Of a DNA stretch of 64,000 bases, positions 11,699 to 25,227 are shown piece after piece (position 1 is the first letter of the stretch; each line of letters opens with the position of its first letter). The notes under the pieces were generated by a model. The model was not told the DNA's origin. It saw only the letters and a program-made list of their open reading frames with translations, and did not search any database. Source of the DNA: Chrysomallon squamiferum (Eukaryota; Mollusca; Gastropoda; Neomphalida; Peltospiridae); assembly GCA_012295275.1 (NCBI GenBank), contig CM022665.1, positions 32,124,022 through 32,188,021 on the forward strand. The letters are read 5' to 3'. Made by a program: the position numbers and the translations under genes.

Positions 11699-14240
11699 CA
11701 AAGATATTTTAATACTCTTCTATTTTTGTACCACTTAAACCTCCGTGAACTAATGTAACTATACTTTCATATTAATTTTTCTCAACAAAATTTTATCAAA
11801 CATAAAGTCACATTTTCTTTTCTTAACATTCTATTTTCTTTGAGCCAAGGACACAGGAATAAACAAACAGATAAACAGTGGTCACTGCAAATAACATACA
11901 TATCTGACACAAGATGCACAAATAAAAAAATTGCAATAACAGAGAACATCACAGCAGGCTTTTCTGCTTTTGTTTTTGTACTAAGAGAAACCCAGTGTTT
12001 TCCTCTGCAATCATTTCTTGTTTGGAACAGAACTAACCTGACTGAAAGTTCAACATCAAGGCATTCTGCAGGTTGTTTATTTACTCTCTGAATAGAAACA
12101 TACTACTACAAGGGTTCTGTGTCAAGGAGGCATGAAATGGTTTTGTGTACAATATGCTTATCAAAATATAAACTATCTGCATGGGATATACTTATCAAAA
12201 TATACCTATCACAATTATGTGCTAGGCATGAAATGTTAATGTGTATATTATTTCATCAGTTCAGGTACAAAGTAATAAATGTATCAAAGGAGGGTTGCCT
12301 GTATCTAAAAAACAGAGTATTTCAAAGAAGACATTCTTTCATCTAGGAGATAGTGATGGAACTACATCAAGAACATATTTTTAATACTTGTCCATGAATA
12401 AAATAGCTATTTAAATAATGTTGAAAAAAGCATTCTGTACCATATGAAAGAAAAAAAAACACACTATTTTTTTTGAATTTAACAACATGAATCAAGACCT
12501 GTTTTTTTTAAATTTCATGATATATATACATACATATATTTTTATACAGTTCCTAGCAGTTTTTTATTCTTATTTAATACAAAAATTAATTAAAACATAA
12601 GTCATTGCAGATCTAATAGATAAACAATGTTTAGTTAATATTCAATTTTAATATTGTAGATTCAGGCACATAATGAGAAGACACATTTAGACAGACTGGA
12701 GGGGAAGAGAGAGAGAGAGACTTCATCCATACAGTGAGAGAGAGTGTAAGAGATATATAATAGAACAAAGAAAATAATATAAAGAGTTTTTATCCATCAA
12801 AATACCAACAAAGGCTACTTATTATTATCATCAATGAAATAATATTGACAGGTAATGATTGTCACATCTGTAAGTTTCTATATCAAAAAGTAAATGAAGG
12901 TTCACCTTACCAGGATTTATCTAATCATGCTTTCAGATAGGGCATCAAAACTGAACACATATGACAGAAACAGAAATGATAGATAATAACTATATTTCAG
13001 AGAAAACAGAGAAAAACAAACAGAATTGACTGAGAAACAAAATGGATCAAAGGTAAAATGAAAGAACATATAAGAAGATGCAAATTAATTTCCAATGTAG
13101 ACAGATCTCAAAGAAATAGTTTTTAAAAGATGATAGATAAAAAAATAAAAAAGAAGAGAAAACCAGTTTTAGCAATCTTATTATCTACATAAACTATAAA
13201 TTCAAATTCAATAAAAATGTACTGGAATAAGGTAAACTTTCATGGTGGCAGGATTTTAAAACAAAGTAGGTTTAGCTAAACTCTGGAAAAAAGAAAGTAA
13301 AAATATTTGATGTATTGAACAATAACAACAATATAGTTCAGGAAAAAATGTAACAACATTGAAACTAGAAATAATGCAGTAAATCATCAATATTTTAAAA
13401 AAAATGTTTAAACAAAGCTCTAATGAACTAAAACTAGTTCACTGTAATTTGTTTTTTCCAGTGTGATTCCCTGCTGATAATGAAGGACATTAAAACAGAA
13501 GTAAAACACACAAAATTTTACCAGTGAGGTTTGAAAAGTAATATTTATTTATTTAAAGATGCCTCACAACATTATCACATCAGCTAGCAGAAATGAAACA
13601 TATGTTTACAATTGCTATAATCTTTTATTAGAGAAAACTCAATACCATTACTCTACTGCTAACATAAAATTATTAGCAACAAGAGATCTTTGCTCTGTAG
13701 CATATCTATACTTTTTATATACCCTGTCTCAGAAATGACTTTATGAACATAAACCAACAAAACTGCTTCTAGGCAAGACACCAATAACTCATCTCCCCAT
13801 TTTCACATGTGAAATTATCTACTGTAATAATGAAACACCTTCAAATGAACCTGTCAAGAGAAATTTTATTATCCTTGCAATTATCAAACCTCTTATATGA
13901 CCCATATTGATCAGTGGCTAGGCAGAACCCTTAGGGAATTAAAGGGATTCATGGGTTCTGCAATGTGCATTAGTGGGTCAGTTAGAAATATAATTTGATG
14001 ATGACCTGCTTGTTTTGAGTACTGCAAGCTTTTAAGTTAACACAGTAAAAATGTAGTTAAGTGTATCAAAATACAGATTTTTGTATTATTTATTTCCGCT
14101 TATTTATTTGTTATTGTTACTGGGTTTTTTAACATGTTTTACACATTAAGTTTTTTTATTCTTGACTTTCTTTAGGAGGTTTTGCAGATGGAAGGTTTTG
14201 TTTTGTTTACTTTTTTACTTATTTATTTATTTATTTTTAA

Positions 14241-14246
<6 letters not shown>

Positions 14247-14300
<54 letters not shown>

Positions 14301-14301
14301 T
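14247..14301. repeat. (TTA)n microsatellite
   Basis: About 18 uninterrupted TTA/ATT units after a poly-T-rich lead-in. Confidence 0.9.
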
Positions 14302-17300
14302 TGGACCCAGTGATTACTCACAAGAGAAAAATTACGAAAAAAATTAAATTAAAATTTGTGGGGGTTGGGGGCTGTTGAACCTAGTACTGTATTCAAAAAA
14401 TTATGTTAAATATTTTGCAATGATATGTATAATAATAATTGTTAATTTTATTAATTGAAACCCCCTCCCCAAAAAACCCACAAAAAAACCCAAACAACAA
14501 ATAAATAAATTAATAAAATTAATAATAATTAATAAATAAGTCAACTTTAAAAAAATAAATGCGAAAACTTAAGTAAAACATTATAAAAAATAAACAACAA
14601 TAATAATAATAATAACAAAACAAAAATGAAAAAACAAAAACAAAAAAAAAAAACAATCAGAAGATTTGTACATATGCTTTATTGGATACATTTCTTCCAA
14701 ACATATACACTAACATTTTTAATTTAATATAAAAAAGAATGCTTGTATTATAATGAATTGCAAACCTGTATTCTGCACAGTAACACATGAAACAATTCTA
14801 TGAACATTAATCATTATGCGGTGGGTATGTATTTCAGATAATTATACATCTGTTGTGTAATACAGATGTGATTAGGATACATAATATCAGAAATGTGTTA
14901 TTATTTTCACCACATCTGCATATTACATGGGTAATTCTAGCATTGTATAATACATACATCAATAATCTTTAGGTGTTTTTCAACCTGTTCTGTATGAGAC
15001 ACAACATATAATGGTCATTATATGCAGATCTAGAGAAAGATGCACCAGGCAAATGATACCCACGTTTTTGCCTACATAACTGTGACTTTCATTTCTAGCC
15101 TAGATATTTTCTTTTTTTATATCCTCAAATGGCATCCTATGATTGCAATATGTCAGTCATAAAACCTGCTATATTTTATTTGTGTGTTTTATTATTGTTA
15201 ACTAAATGATCCAATTAACAGATAATTAAATTATCATCATTAACTGAAAAATCTCTTCACTTCTGATGATAATTCATGTCAGTAAGCTTAATCCAAACTT
15301 TATACCATAACTGCTAATCAAAAATAAACCACAGATTTTCCATTTCTTATCTGAAGATAAAAATCAAGAAGTTCTTGTTCATTTTAATCCATTACCCAAT
15401 GACTCAATTTCCAGTGGAAAAAAAAGAGAAAAAAAATAGGTGCAAAATAAAGATAACCCCTACAATGCTTATTTTAACAGGCCCTTTCATGATTCAGTAT
15501 GGTGACTGATAAGGGTCATTCTGGACCTTATGATAAACCTATGGTAGTCAACACATGAGACCCATTACATAACTGTTACACTGCAATGACATGTAATATA
15601 ATGTAATATTACAAAGCATCAAGGGGAGGCCTGTACCATGGGTATCTGTAAACTCTGACCCCCAGGCATGGTCTTGTCATCTGTAAGTAGATTTTCATTT
15701 GTTGTCAAGATTTACCCCCTGCATTGCTTTAATTTTCTTCCTTGTCTTTTTATTTTTTTTTATTTTTTTTATTATGTAGGTAAATTAGTGATGCTATAAA
15801 AATGCCAATAAATTGTACTGGAATTGTTTAATGATTTTTAAATAAAAAATAAATTGTTTTATTTCCTATTTTTCTAAAAATTAATTCAGTTTATAAAGTA
15901 AAAAATAATAAAAATAATTGCTGTTTCTTTTATTTATTTATTTACTATTATTGTTTACTGTTTTGCTAAGAAAGAAGACACATGAAAATAAATTACTAAA
16001 AGTTTAGTGCTTTAAAAAAAAAAAAAAAGAACAATCAACAAAATAAAAAACTAAAGAAAAATTAAAACTTGCAAATATTACTACTTTATTAGTTTCCTGT
16101 GAAATAAAAGAGGTTAGTAAGCATATTTACTGAAATCTTGCAAAATGTCAACCAGAAATTGACAGTGGATTTAATCAGGCATAACACTACTGATGGGAGA
16201 TTATCATATATTATGACACGGCTCATTAATTCCAGCTTTGAGAGTTATCACCACCCACCAGTGCTGGTTTACCCTGTTACACTTCAAAGACCGATGTCAG
16301 CTGGTACACAGTTGTTATTTATTCAATACAAGACTGCTAACATAGGAAATAATGTGAAAATTTGTCTCATTACTGAAACTTTAAAATTTCAGACACAATG
16401 TACACATATAAAGAATGGTTAAACTGCACAACAGAAGATTTTATTTATAACTTAGAAAATAATTTTATATTCATGTGTTATAAAAATACATATATATATT
16501 TTTTTTCTTTATAACACATGGTTAATTTTAAATTTAAAAAAATATAATACGAATGAAAAAAATTGTACCATTAATCAGTTATAAATAAAAGTCATTCAAA
16601 CTAAAATTAATACATTTAAAAATCATCAAACAAATTTTTCAAACTATTGCAATTTCTTTTTTACTGGAACCAAATTTTGAATTTCATCTTATATATCAAC
16701 TGTTTAAATTCAAATTAACTGTATTAACTGAATTTAATAATGGTAATACACTTAAATTATATATTAAAAAAGGGTTTTCAAAATATAACAGTTCATCAAG
16801 TTCTTATAAAATATTTTCCAACTATAAAACTTTAACAGGAAGTTTTAAAAAACTAATTTTATATAATGTCTCTTTTTCAATCTAAAAAGTAAGTGCATTA
16901 ACAGAATTATGTAACAGTAACATAATTCAATTATAAATTAATAAAGGTTTTTCAAAATGAAACACTTTAAATAATTCTAAGAACAAACTTGCAATTATCT
17001 GTTACATTAAATTAAAAATACAGTAGTACAAAAAAGTAATGCAGTAATTTTTTTCAAACATTATTTGAAAATTTTCACATTTCAAACATTATCTTTAAGG
17101 TCACTTTGAAACAAGAAAAATAATAATAGAGTAGTAGTATATAACTTACTATTATTATTATCTTCCACATTTTAATTCAAGTTTTGGCCATGATTAATTT
17201 CTACAGTGATTCTATTAGATGGACAATAATACTGTTTTATTAGCAAATAAATTATAATTTGTATCTCACATTTTCCTCAACAAAACTATGTGTAAATTAT

Positions 17301-18860
17301 CACTGCAGTCTGTGACTTGTAATTTCATTTGTTGTAAAATATCTTCACTCATCCATGGCAAGATGAAATCAGATATGATTCATAAGATCCAAGCAGTTAT
17401 TTTTATTTTTTCAAATCATTAATATTTTTACATTAACAGAAAACCATTAATATTTTTTTGTTTGTAACTATAACAAGTCATGTTTGGTGAATCATTACAA
17501 AATTGTTTAAGCATAAAAAAATAAAAAAATAATAATAATAATCACACACAAAAAAAAGAGGTAGAAATAAAATTATTAAATTTTTTACAACTATAAACAT
17601 TCACATGCAGCCTTCAGTTATAGCTGAACACATCTTTAGCATGCAACTTGAACATCACATAAAAACACAAGCTTTAGAAACATTGGCCATGTTTTAATAC
17701 ATCCTTCTAGAAGTCCTAAAGCTAACATTTAAAAGAAAAAATGATGAAAAGATTGATGATTGTGTGTTCTGAAGTCATGAAATCATATTTGATTCTGTAC
17801 TATAATTTTTCCTTCTCAAGAGGTTTCTGATTAATCAATATTATTTCCAAAAAATTTCTCCATTAAATGATTTTCTTACAGCATAAATAATCAAGTGTTA
17901 AATGTACACAGCCCAATTGAACTTGCATTCATCTGTAATTTTATATAATCTCATCCAAAGGTGTTTTCTCTCATTAGGCTTGTCTTATTATCTTTTATTA
18001 TCAAATTATCTTCTGGAAATAATATTAATTTTCTTTTAAAGAAATACAAAGTACAGGTTTTGCAGTCAGTTACACATATATGTACAGAAACACATCACAT
18101 ATGTACACACATAGACATGTGTGTGTGATTCTGTATATGTTTCTGTGATTATGTGAGGATGTGTATGTACATATTATCATGTATATGTGTTTGAATATGT
18201 TTCCATGTATGTATGTATGAAATCTAAATAAGCAATAACAAATTTACAAATTTAAATGATCAGCAACGACACTGTTTTCCTTTCTTGAATTTCAAATTTC
18301 TATGTTATATTCTGTCTATATACAATTATATACTCAGGCAACAAACAAAGATGTAAAAATCTAGTCTGTTACAACTGTGTTTATATAGGTTTGTGTAGAT
18401 CAGAGAGAAAGAGAGAGAGTGAGAGTGGATTTGTTAAAAACAAAATTACCTTACATACATATATACATACAAAGAAGATATATTGATATAATTATGTATT
18501 TAACTGATTCTGATTTAAGATAAAACTATTATTTATCTAAGCAAATAACAAACAACTGAAGTAAAAACTTATATAAAAAAATAACATTAATCCATGTCAG
18601 TATTAATTTAAGGCTAGCTTTGTTTCATGTACTACGGAACCCTTACAAGTTATTGTTATTACAACATGTTACAATTAATCAATGTGGAAAGCCCTGATCC
18701 AAACTTTTATCTCATTCTCAAGAGAACTGAATTTTCAAATAAAGATTTCCTGCATGATTTGTAACAAAATGCAGAATTCTTAAAAATTATTATCATTTTA
18801 ATTATATAATTTGTGTATGTGTATGTATGTATGTGTGTGTGTGTATAAATATATATATAT

Positions 18861-18888
18861 GCACACACACACACACACACACACACAT
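18861..18888. repeat. (AC)n microsatellite with adjacent TG and TA tracts
   Basis: A compound simple repeat: GTGTATGT-type sequence at 18,814-18,845, a short (AT)n, then (AC)14. The TG-rich and CA-rich halves are mutually complementary and could fold back. Confidence 0.85.
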
Positions 18889-19184
18889 AAAATAAATTTA
18901 AAAAAGTTAATATTAATGTAATTTATGTATAGCTGAATAAATATAGAATTATACAGAGACAAATATAATTTCTTATGGGGATTAATACTTCTTTTTTTTA
19001 AATTTGGTTTTAAGGTAAGAAGAAACAAAGAAACGTAAACAAATTTACACAGCTTCAAAAATAATAATAATAATAAATAAAGTAAATAAATAAATGAAAA
19101 TAAAAATTATATATGACAAATATACTAATTTAAAATAATAAACATAAATGAAATATAATTTTATAAACAAAATATGCAGAGTTC

Positions 19185-19212
19185 AATAATAATAATAATA
19201 ATAATAATAATA
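19185..19212. repeat. (AAT)n microsatellite
   Basis: About nine uninterrupted AAT units, one of many AAT/TTA arrays in this window. Confidence 0.85.
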
Positions 19213-20503
19213 AAGATGTGTGTATAAAAGAAAAAAAAAATTATGTACAAATTTCCACATTTCAGTTTACTTGTTATTGGATGTATTTGAAATTAATGTA
19301 TTAATCATCCACAGAAATTTCTTATTTACAAGAAAAAAAAAAAGAAAAAAACCATAACAACCTTTAATAAAATATTTATTAACAAAAATTCATTCTCTTG
19401 CAAAAAAAGTATCAAAAAGAGTAGAAAGTAAAAATAACATATATATGTATCTATTTATAGAATTAAAAATATTTTCCAAATATAGCATAGTTCACTGTAT
19501 AGTCACATAGTTTGATTCAGTTTCTGTTGCCATGTAGTTGGTATGGGTGGCTATGGGTGGATATGTGCAATTTTTGTCACATTTCAGTTAGAGAAATATT
19601 CAAACATGCCTGTTATATGCACAACCTCTAGCCTCACTAGAGGTTTCTGTACAAGACAGATCCAGTGAAAGTATTAACTGTAACTTATACACCAGTACCA
19701 TCTGTTGTCACTGTAAATTGAAACACAAACATGTCCATAGGCAATTAAACATTCACTAATATTATATTCATTGTTGAAATAACAACAGAGTGAGTTTGGA
19801 CTTTCTTGTGAAAGCTAGCCAAGTAATTATCTCATAGAAGTTTGATGTGATACTTCCTAGATGTAACAACTTCAAAAAATAATATTTTATTTTATTTTTT
19901 TCATAGCAGTATCTTCATAAATGTACAGTTGATGAACCATTTATTAAACATTATAACTTGAATGATTTTACTGGGTCATCAATTACATTCAAACTGGGCA
20001 TGTTCAGATGTTAATCATGTATGTTAGCATTTAGAATTTGAACAATCTCAGTTATGAAAAACAAATAATTCTTTACTATGTGATAGTAAAAAACAGAAAA
20101 ATATGCATTATCAGCTTATAATTGTATGTATGTTATCAATGCACATCCAGTATGTAATATTTTAAAATCTGTATGAGTGTATATGTATTTAAAATGCAAC
20201 TGAAACAAACAGCTAATTTTTAATCTTTGGTAAGGATTACTGAAAGTTTATAATTTTATTTATTTATGTATTCTTCTTTGTTTTGTTGCTTGTTTTGGGG
20301 GGATTATATGTTTCTGTGGGGTTTTTTTGTGTTGCTGTTTCTTTTCTTTATTTTTTTCGTTTTGGTTTGTTTTGTTGTTATTTTTTTGTATCAGAGAAGA
20401 ATGATAAACAATTGTTTTGAAACTGTTAACGATATTATATAAAATAATTATATTCTTAAATTTAATAATGCATCCAAATTTATAACTATGCCAAAACCCT
20501 TAC

Positions 20504-20593
20504 CTGTATGGTTTCCTGGACGTTGTAGCTGGCGTTGTGTGACAGCGACGCATGCAGGTACATTCCATGACGTTGGCCATAACCGTAAGCCAT
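20504..20593 (-). CDS. probable first coding exon, unrecognised minus-strand gene
   Basis: On the minus strand an ATG at 20,593 opens a 30-codon frame: MAYGYGQRHGMYLHASLSHN (first 20 residues), ending ASYNVQETIQ. It runs straight into a strong splice donor, CAG|GTAAGG, with the exon ending at 20,504 in phase 0. The sequence is clearly richer in G+C and CpG than its surroundings. There is an in-frame stop upstream (TAG/TAA beyond the KRLKEL codons depending on frame), and ATG is the first in-frame Met after it. I do not recognise the protein. Tyr/Gly/His-rich starts like this occur in various regulators, but no family can be claimed. The downstream exons would lie leftwards, and I found none in 1-20,500, so the next intron may be very long. 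It could also be a chance ORF. Confidence 0.45.
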
Positions 20594-21060
20594 GAGCTCT
20601 TTTAGCCGCTTGTAGGGCGATAATCCCTAACAGTACTTCTTGTCAACTAAACTGTACACAAATCGTTCTTTGTTTTAATCCCACTATTCTTCTTACATCT
20701 AAATCCATATTTACCGTTTTTCATCTAACATAACAACAAAAATCTTATGTCTTCACTTTGCCATTCATAAGCAGTTTATGAAAGACGCGCGTGCATGACA
20801 TCGCAAGCAAACTGTTGTTACCGATTTGTAACACACACATGTGTACGCTTGGATCGAAGATGAGTCACTCAGTAGGATAAAGCATACATTATGATGATTT
20901 TTACGAGAGAAAAAAGCGAGAGTTGAAAGCATGCCGCGATCAATTCCCACGCCACTGGAGACGTAATGGTAACAGGTCCGTTAATTCCCAGCATCGCAAA
21001 GTGCACGTGTACGATAGCATTCTTTTGATTTCGTATTTGGAGTTCATCCCGGTGATTAAT
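20594..21060 (-). promoter_or_regulatory. promoter-like CpG-richer zone
   Basis: Across 20,530-21,050 CpG dinucleotides and words such as GCACGTGTACG and GACGCGCG are common, in sharp contrast to the AT-rich, CpG-poor DNA on both sides. It lies directly upstream of the candidate minus-strand first exon, so a promoter and 5' UTR for that gene is the simplest reading. No TATA box at a convincing position was found. Confidence 0.4.
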
Positions 21061-21225
21061 TAATTAAATTAGTCATTTCTAATATTTCGAAATTTCTTAT
21101 GAGTTTATATTATTAAATATATATTCTGAGCGCTTCAAATGAAAAAATTAAGTAGATTAAGCAGACACACACACACACACACACACACAAAATCAGACAC
21201 ACACACAGACACATATACATACACA

Positions 21226-21266
<41 letters not shown>

Positions 21267-23101
21267 CCAACAAAACAAAAGAAACATATAAAGGTCCTGT
21301 TACCATTCATCCACTGGCTAAAATTAAATAAATTATTAAATAACCATTAACACTGTGCGCGCACGCAGACACACACACAAAATAATAATAATCATATTAA
21401 TAATAATTGTAAAAAAAAAATTGAAATAAAAAAAAATCAATAAAAATATAAAATTATAAATCAAAGTTATATTATTTTGTATCCAGTACTAAACTCGCCT
21501 AATTCTTTAAATATATGTAGTCTATCTGGAAATAATTTAATATTAGTAGATTTACATATACTATAGGTCATTAAACAGTAGCGTTTTATGTTATGCACTG
21601 AATCTACATCTGAAAAATGAAAAATATTTACAATTTCTTAGGCTAGTAATAAAAGTATTAGATTATAAAAAATAAAAATAAATAAATAAATAAATAAAAA
21701 GATAATAAAGTTTAACGATTTACTGACATAAGGCATCAGATTCAAAGTGCTAAAAACGCTATTTTTATATTAAACATTCATGTCCGGACGAACATTTGGC
21801 CTGTTGAACAAAACTATTTTTATAGCAGTTACGCACAGTTTCACTCTCTTATCTCAAAAAGTAAAACAGCTTAATTAAATGTTTCGGTATGCTACATGAT
21901 TCTGTTGTTTCAGTTTATTCTTTACTGAGTGTGTAGGAGTCAAGTAGGACTGTTAGGAACTCCTCTTATGGGTTTTTCAAAGATTTGATTGGTGGTTACT
22001 TTCTTGTATACTTTTAGAAGTCTGCTCTCTGTGGTAGCGTCCTTGAAGGTCAGTTTTGACAGAAAAAATAAACGATTACTTTTTTTCATCACTTTTGGCA
22101 ATTTTAAAATGCTTTTTGCTTCACGAATATAATATGTTATGTATTCAATGACAATTAATTTGCAGCTAGGATAGATGACCTAGTATTGAATTGTCATCTG
22201 AACATTATATTACACATTCATATCATGGTTAGAATATATAATAATAAACTATAACAAGTATATAGTAATGTACAGTATTAACAATTTATTGTGAATCACA
22301 AACTGCACGAGAAGCTAAAAAATCTTTACGATTCTCACATTTTGATTTCATGACTCCTGCGACACTGCAAGAAACCCCAAATAGTCGCTAAATAGGGATT
22401 TTTTTTTTCGGTATATGTAAAATTTATATCCGCTAATATTATAATGTAATTAGTAATACCCGGCAATGATGAAGACATACAAATTATATTATAAAGTCAA
22501 TATAAAGAGTAGTATAATTAAAAGAGGCGCGGAATACAATATTATATTTTATTGGCGTAAATCAGTAACAATTTTGCGGTATCTTGTTAATTTTTCCATC
22601 TTTTTATGTGTTTCATTTCTATTTTTGATAAATAAATAAATAAATAAATAAACCACTATAATAAATAAATACATAAATAAATAAGTAAATAAAAAAGAAG
22701 AAATAATAATAAGAAAAGAAAAAAAGCTCAACAAAGGAACAACGATTATGATATTAAACTCACGTTCGGAGAGTAGGTTTATTGTTGGATGATTTGTAAC
22801 AAATACCTGTATTTAGTTCAATATTTATATTGTAAAAACAATTGTCAGAATAACATAAAAAAATATAAAAAAACAAACAAAAAAAACCGCTATTATATCA
22901 TTAATAAATTTAAAGAGCTGGAACTGAAATCGTTATATACATTTTTCTTCTTTTTTTATTTAACTTATTTTTATTATCTCCTATTGTTAGAACACGCTTT
23001 CACCACAACTTTTGCAAAAACTACATGTAAAATAAAACCTCTCTCAGTGTAGTAATAAAATATGACAAACGAAACTGAAATTAAAAATATATTTATTCAT
23101 A
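21061..23101. other. gene-free AT-rich stretch with CA and TAAA repeats
   Basis: Contains (AC)n tracts at about 21,165-21,188 and 21,229-21,263, short TAAA runs near 21,672-21,700, and (AATA)n near 22,627-22,690. No exon-like ORF was found. Confidence 0.5.
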
Positions 23102-23345
23102 CAGGGGCGGATCTGTTATGAAGCTAATGAAGCTTAAGCTTCAGGGCCACTAACCGAAAAGAGGTCCCATAAGCGACTTCAGTCCATATTTTAAAAAAAA
23201 TTAATAAACATCTAAATTGATAAAACCTGTCATGGAACACTGCCATTCAAGAAAATAACAGTGGTCAGCCAGACCTCGTTGCTGCTTGTGAAGGGCCCCA
23301 TAATTGTTCAAGCTTCAGGACCCCCAAAATGTTGGTCCGCTACTG
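23102..23345. mobile_element. hAT-like MITE, about 244 bp
   Basis: The left end is CAGGGGCGGATCTG. The right end on the minus strand is CAGTAGCGGACC. Short internal sub-terminal words (AAGCTTCAGG and similar) also occur near both ends. The family resemblance is to non-autonomous hAT elements (terminal YARNG). The flanking 8-mers do not match, so either the target duplication has decayed or one end is misplaced. It sits about 470 bp upstream of the E2F-site cluster of the E2F7/8 gene. Confidence 0.5.
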
Positions 23346-23699
23346 GGTTCGGGTATTTTACAATGTTGTGACTGTGACGTAAACAAATCTTCAACTGTTT
23401 AGCTCGAGGTTCAGCTACAAAAATGAAAAATGCAGATATAAACTCAAACTGTATTCGAAATTGTAAATATCTGAACTAAGTTCCCCGCCTAATTTCTTCC
23501 CCGAAATTTTCTCTGAAAGCATGTATGAGCTCATTTACAGGTATTTTGTCAACAGTCGTTTCGGTTTACGCGATGCAAAAAGCTTATGCGTTATCTACCA
23601 CGTGATTACTTTCGTTCAGACATGTTTCCCTCGCAACCTACAAATCGTTGTTTACATTTTGGTTTGGACTTGTTATTAACCTTTGATCCTCAACGAAAT

Positions 23700-23987
23700 C
23701 TTCAAGCTGATTGGTCTATTTGATTGCCGTATGTCAATCACTGTTAATTTTAAAAATTCGATTGGTTTATTCTTTTTTTGTAGGCTGGGTCTTAGTAACC
23801 ATTACCTGGAATGTCGCGCCAAATAGTATCATGACAGAATGGATTTTGTATCAAACGAGTAGTACGTTGACTAAGCGAAGTAATGTAGCTTTTACCCAAG
23901 TTACCTTTTATTTTCTAAAATAGCAATTTATATATAAATAAGAAGATTATGATAATATAAACGATAAGTAACAATAGCAGACGAAAG
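23700..23987 (+). promoter_or_regulatory. candidate promoter and 5' UTR exon of the E2F7/8 gene
   Basis: Two inverted CCAAT boxes (ATTGG at 23,710-23,714 and 23,761-23,765) precede TCGCGCCAAA at 23,814-23,823, whose reverse complement TTTGGCGCGA is the textbook E2F site. CCAAT plus E2F is the usual architecture of cell-cycle promoters, and E2F7/E2F8 are known E2F targets in mammals. A good splice donor, GAAAG|GTATGT, ends at 23,987, so a non-coding first exon of roughly 23,840-23,987 could join the acceptor at 25,225/25,226. Transcription start is not determined. Confidence 0.5.
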
Positions 23988-24519
23988 GTATGTATATTAC
24001 ATTATGTTGTGGTTAAACATTAAATTCCTGTCATTCATTTCGCCAACTACACAAACATTTATAAAAGTTTAGGGAGATAGTACTGAAACCTAAATAAACA
24101 TATAACACAAATTTATGTGTAAACAGTAGCAACAACTAGAAATAATACATTTTAGTACATCATACATGGTATATTTATTTATTCTTTTATTAGTGGACAT
24201 TCTGAAAATTTAATATTTTCTGTATTACGACATTGATTAGTCTTTATTAGTAGTATTATTATTATTCGTCTTAATGTGTGTAAACTGACAGTAAGTCAAA
24301 GTTAGGAAGTAAATTACATTATTGTTCAATTTTATGTCATTGTCACGTTGTTTAGAAATCAGTGTACATACAGTTACAGAATCAGTTTCTGATACAGTTT
24401 TTTTTTTTTACAAGTGTTTAAAATTCAAAATAAATATACACATCAAAGAAAACAATACCCAAACCAAAAAAACTCATTAATTATTTAATTTAGTGCTACA
24501 AATATCATTTGAATCGCAT

Positions 24520-24664
24520 CGTATTTTGCGCGCATCTATTTATTTATTTAATTTATACAGCTTCTGCCTAATAGGGCCCAGTGGGTCACGATCACGCGCC
24601 AATTTTGAACGTGCAGTACAGACGAGTCGAATAACGCGGAAAAATATTTCTGTGAATAATTTGC
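24520..24664 (+). promoter_or_regulatory. second candidate E2F-type promoter / alternative first exon
   Basis: TTTTGCGCGC at 24,524-24,533 and CACGCGCCAAT at 24,593-24,602 are E2F-like and overlap a CCAAT motif. A donor TTGC|GTAAGT ends at 24,664. This may be an alternative promoter and non-coding first exon of the same gene, or extra regulatory sequence in its first intron. Confidence 0.4.
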
Positions 24665-25227
24665 GTAAGTATTCTTGGTAGGTACGCGATAGTTGTAATC
24701 TGTAATAAATTTATCACTAATAAATTCTGAAAATATGTCATAGTTAAAAAGCATAAGGTTTTGTGCAAAATCAGATTACGCTAATTAGTTGAAACATCAG
24801 TCGTCGTATGATTGTAACTTTGAGTATCGATCAGACATGAAGTTCACCAGCAGACGTTCAATTAACTTCTGTTTTGAATGAATCAGGTAATTGATTAAAA
24901 TTAAATATTTTAAACTGAGATGCAAACAAAAACAATAATATTGTTTTATATAATATTTATAAAGAAATTAAAACCAGATCTTTTACACAGCTTTTTAAAA
25001 TTATTATTATTATTTATTTTAATTAAAATACGGCAAGTCAAATTATTTCTTTTGTTGCTAATATTTAAGTAGGCCTATTGTTGTTTTGAAATAGTTGCTG
25101 TCTAATTAGAAATGTGTTCTAAGTGTTATCTAAATACAGTATTTTATAATACTATTTTCCCTCATTTTTCATATAATTTTATTTAGACCAGTATATATAT
25201 TTCATTTTTTGAAAAATATTTTCAGAA

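Larger units (their letters stand above)
11695..20503. other. long gene-poor AT-rich stretch
   Basis: Nearly 9 kb with no exon I can support. Microsatellites punctuate it: (TTA)n at 14,247-14,301, (AC)n at 18,861-18,888 and (AAT)n at 19,185-19,212. The longest ORF-like stretches (11,840-12,091 and 16,138-16,422) have no recognisable similarity, and the second has no ATG at its start. It may be an intron or 3' flank of the minus-strand gene whose first exon is called at 20,504-20,593, but no further exons of that gene were found. Confidence 0.45.

Noticed and set aside
16138-16422. 94-codon plus-strand ORF
   Set aside because: It begins at TTG rather than ATG, has no splice-site borders or recognisable similarity, and its composition matches intergenic DNA.
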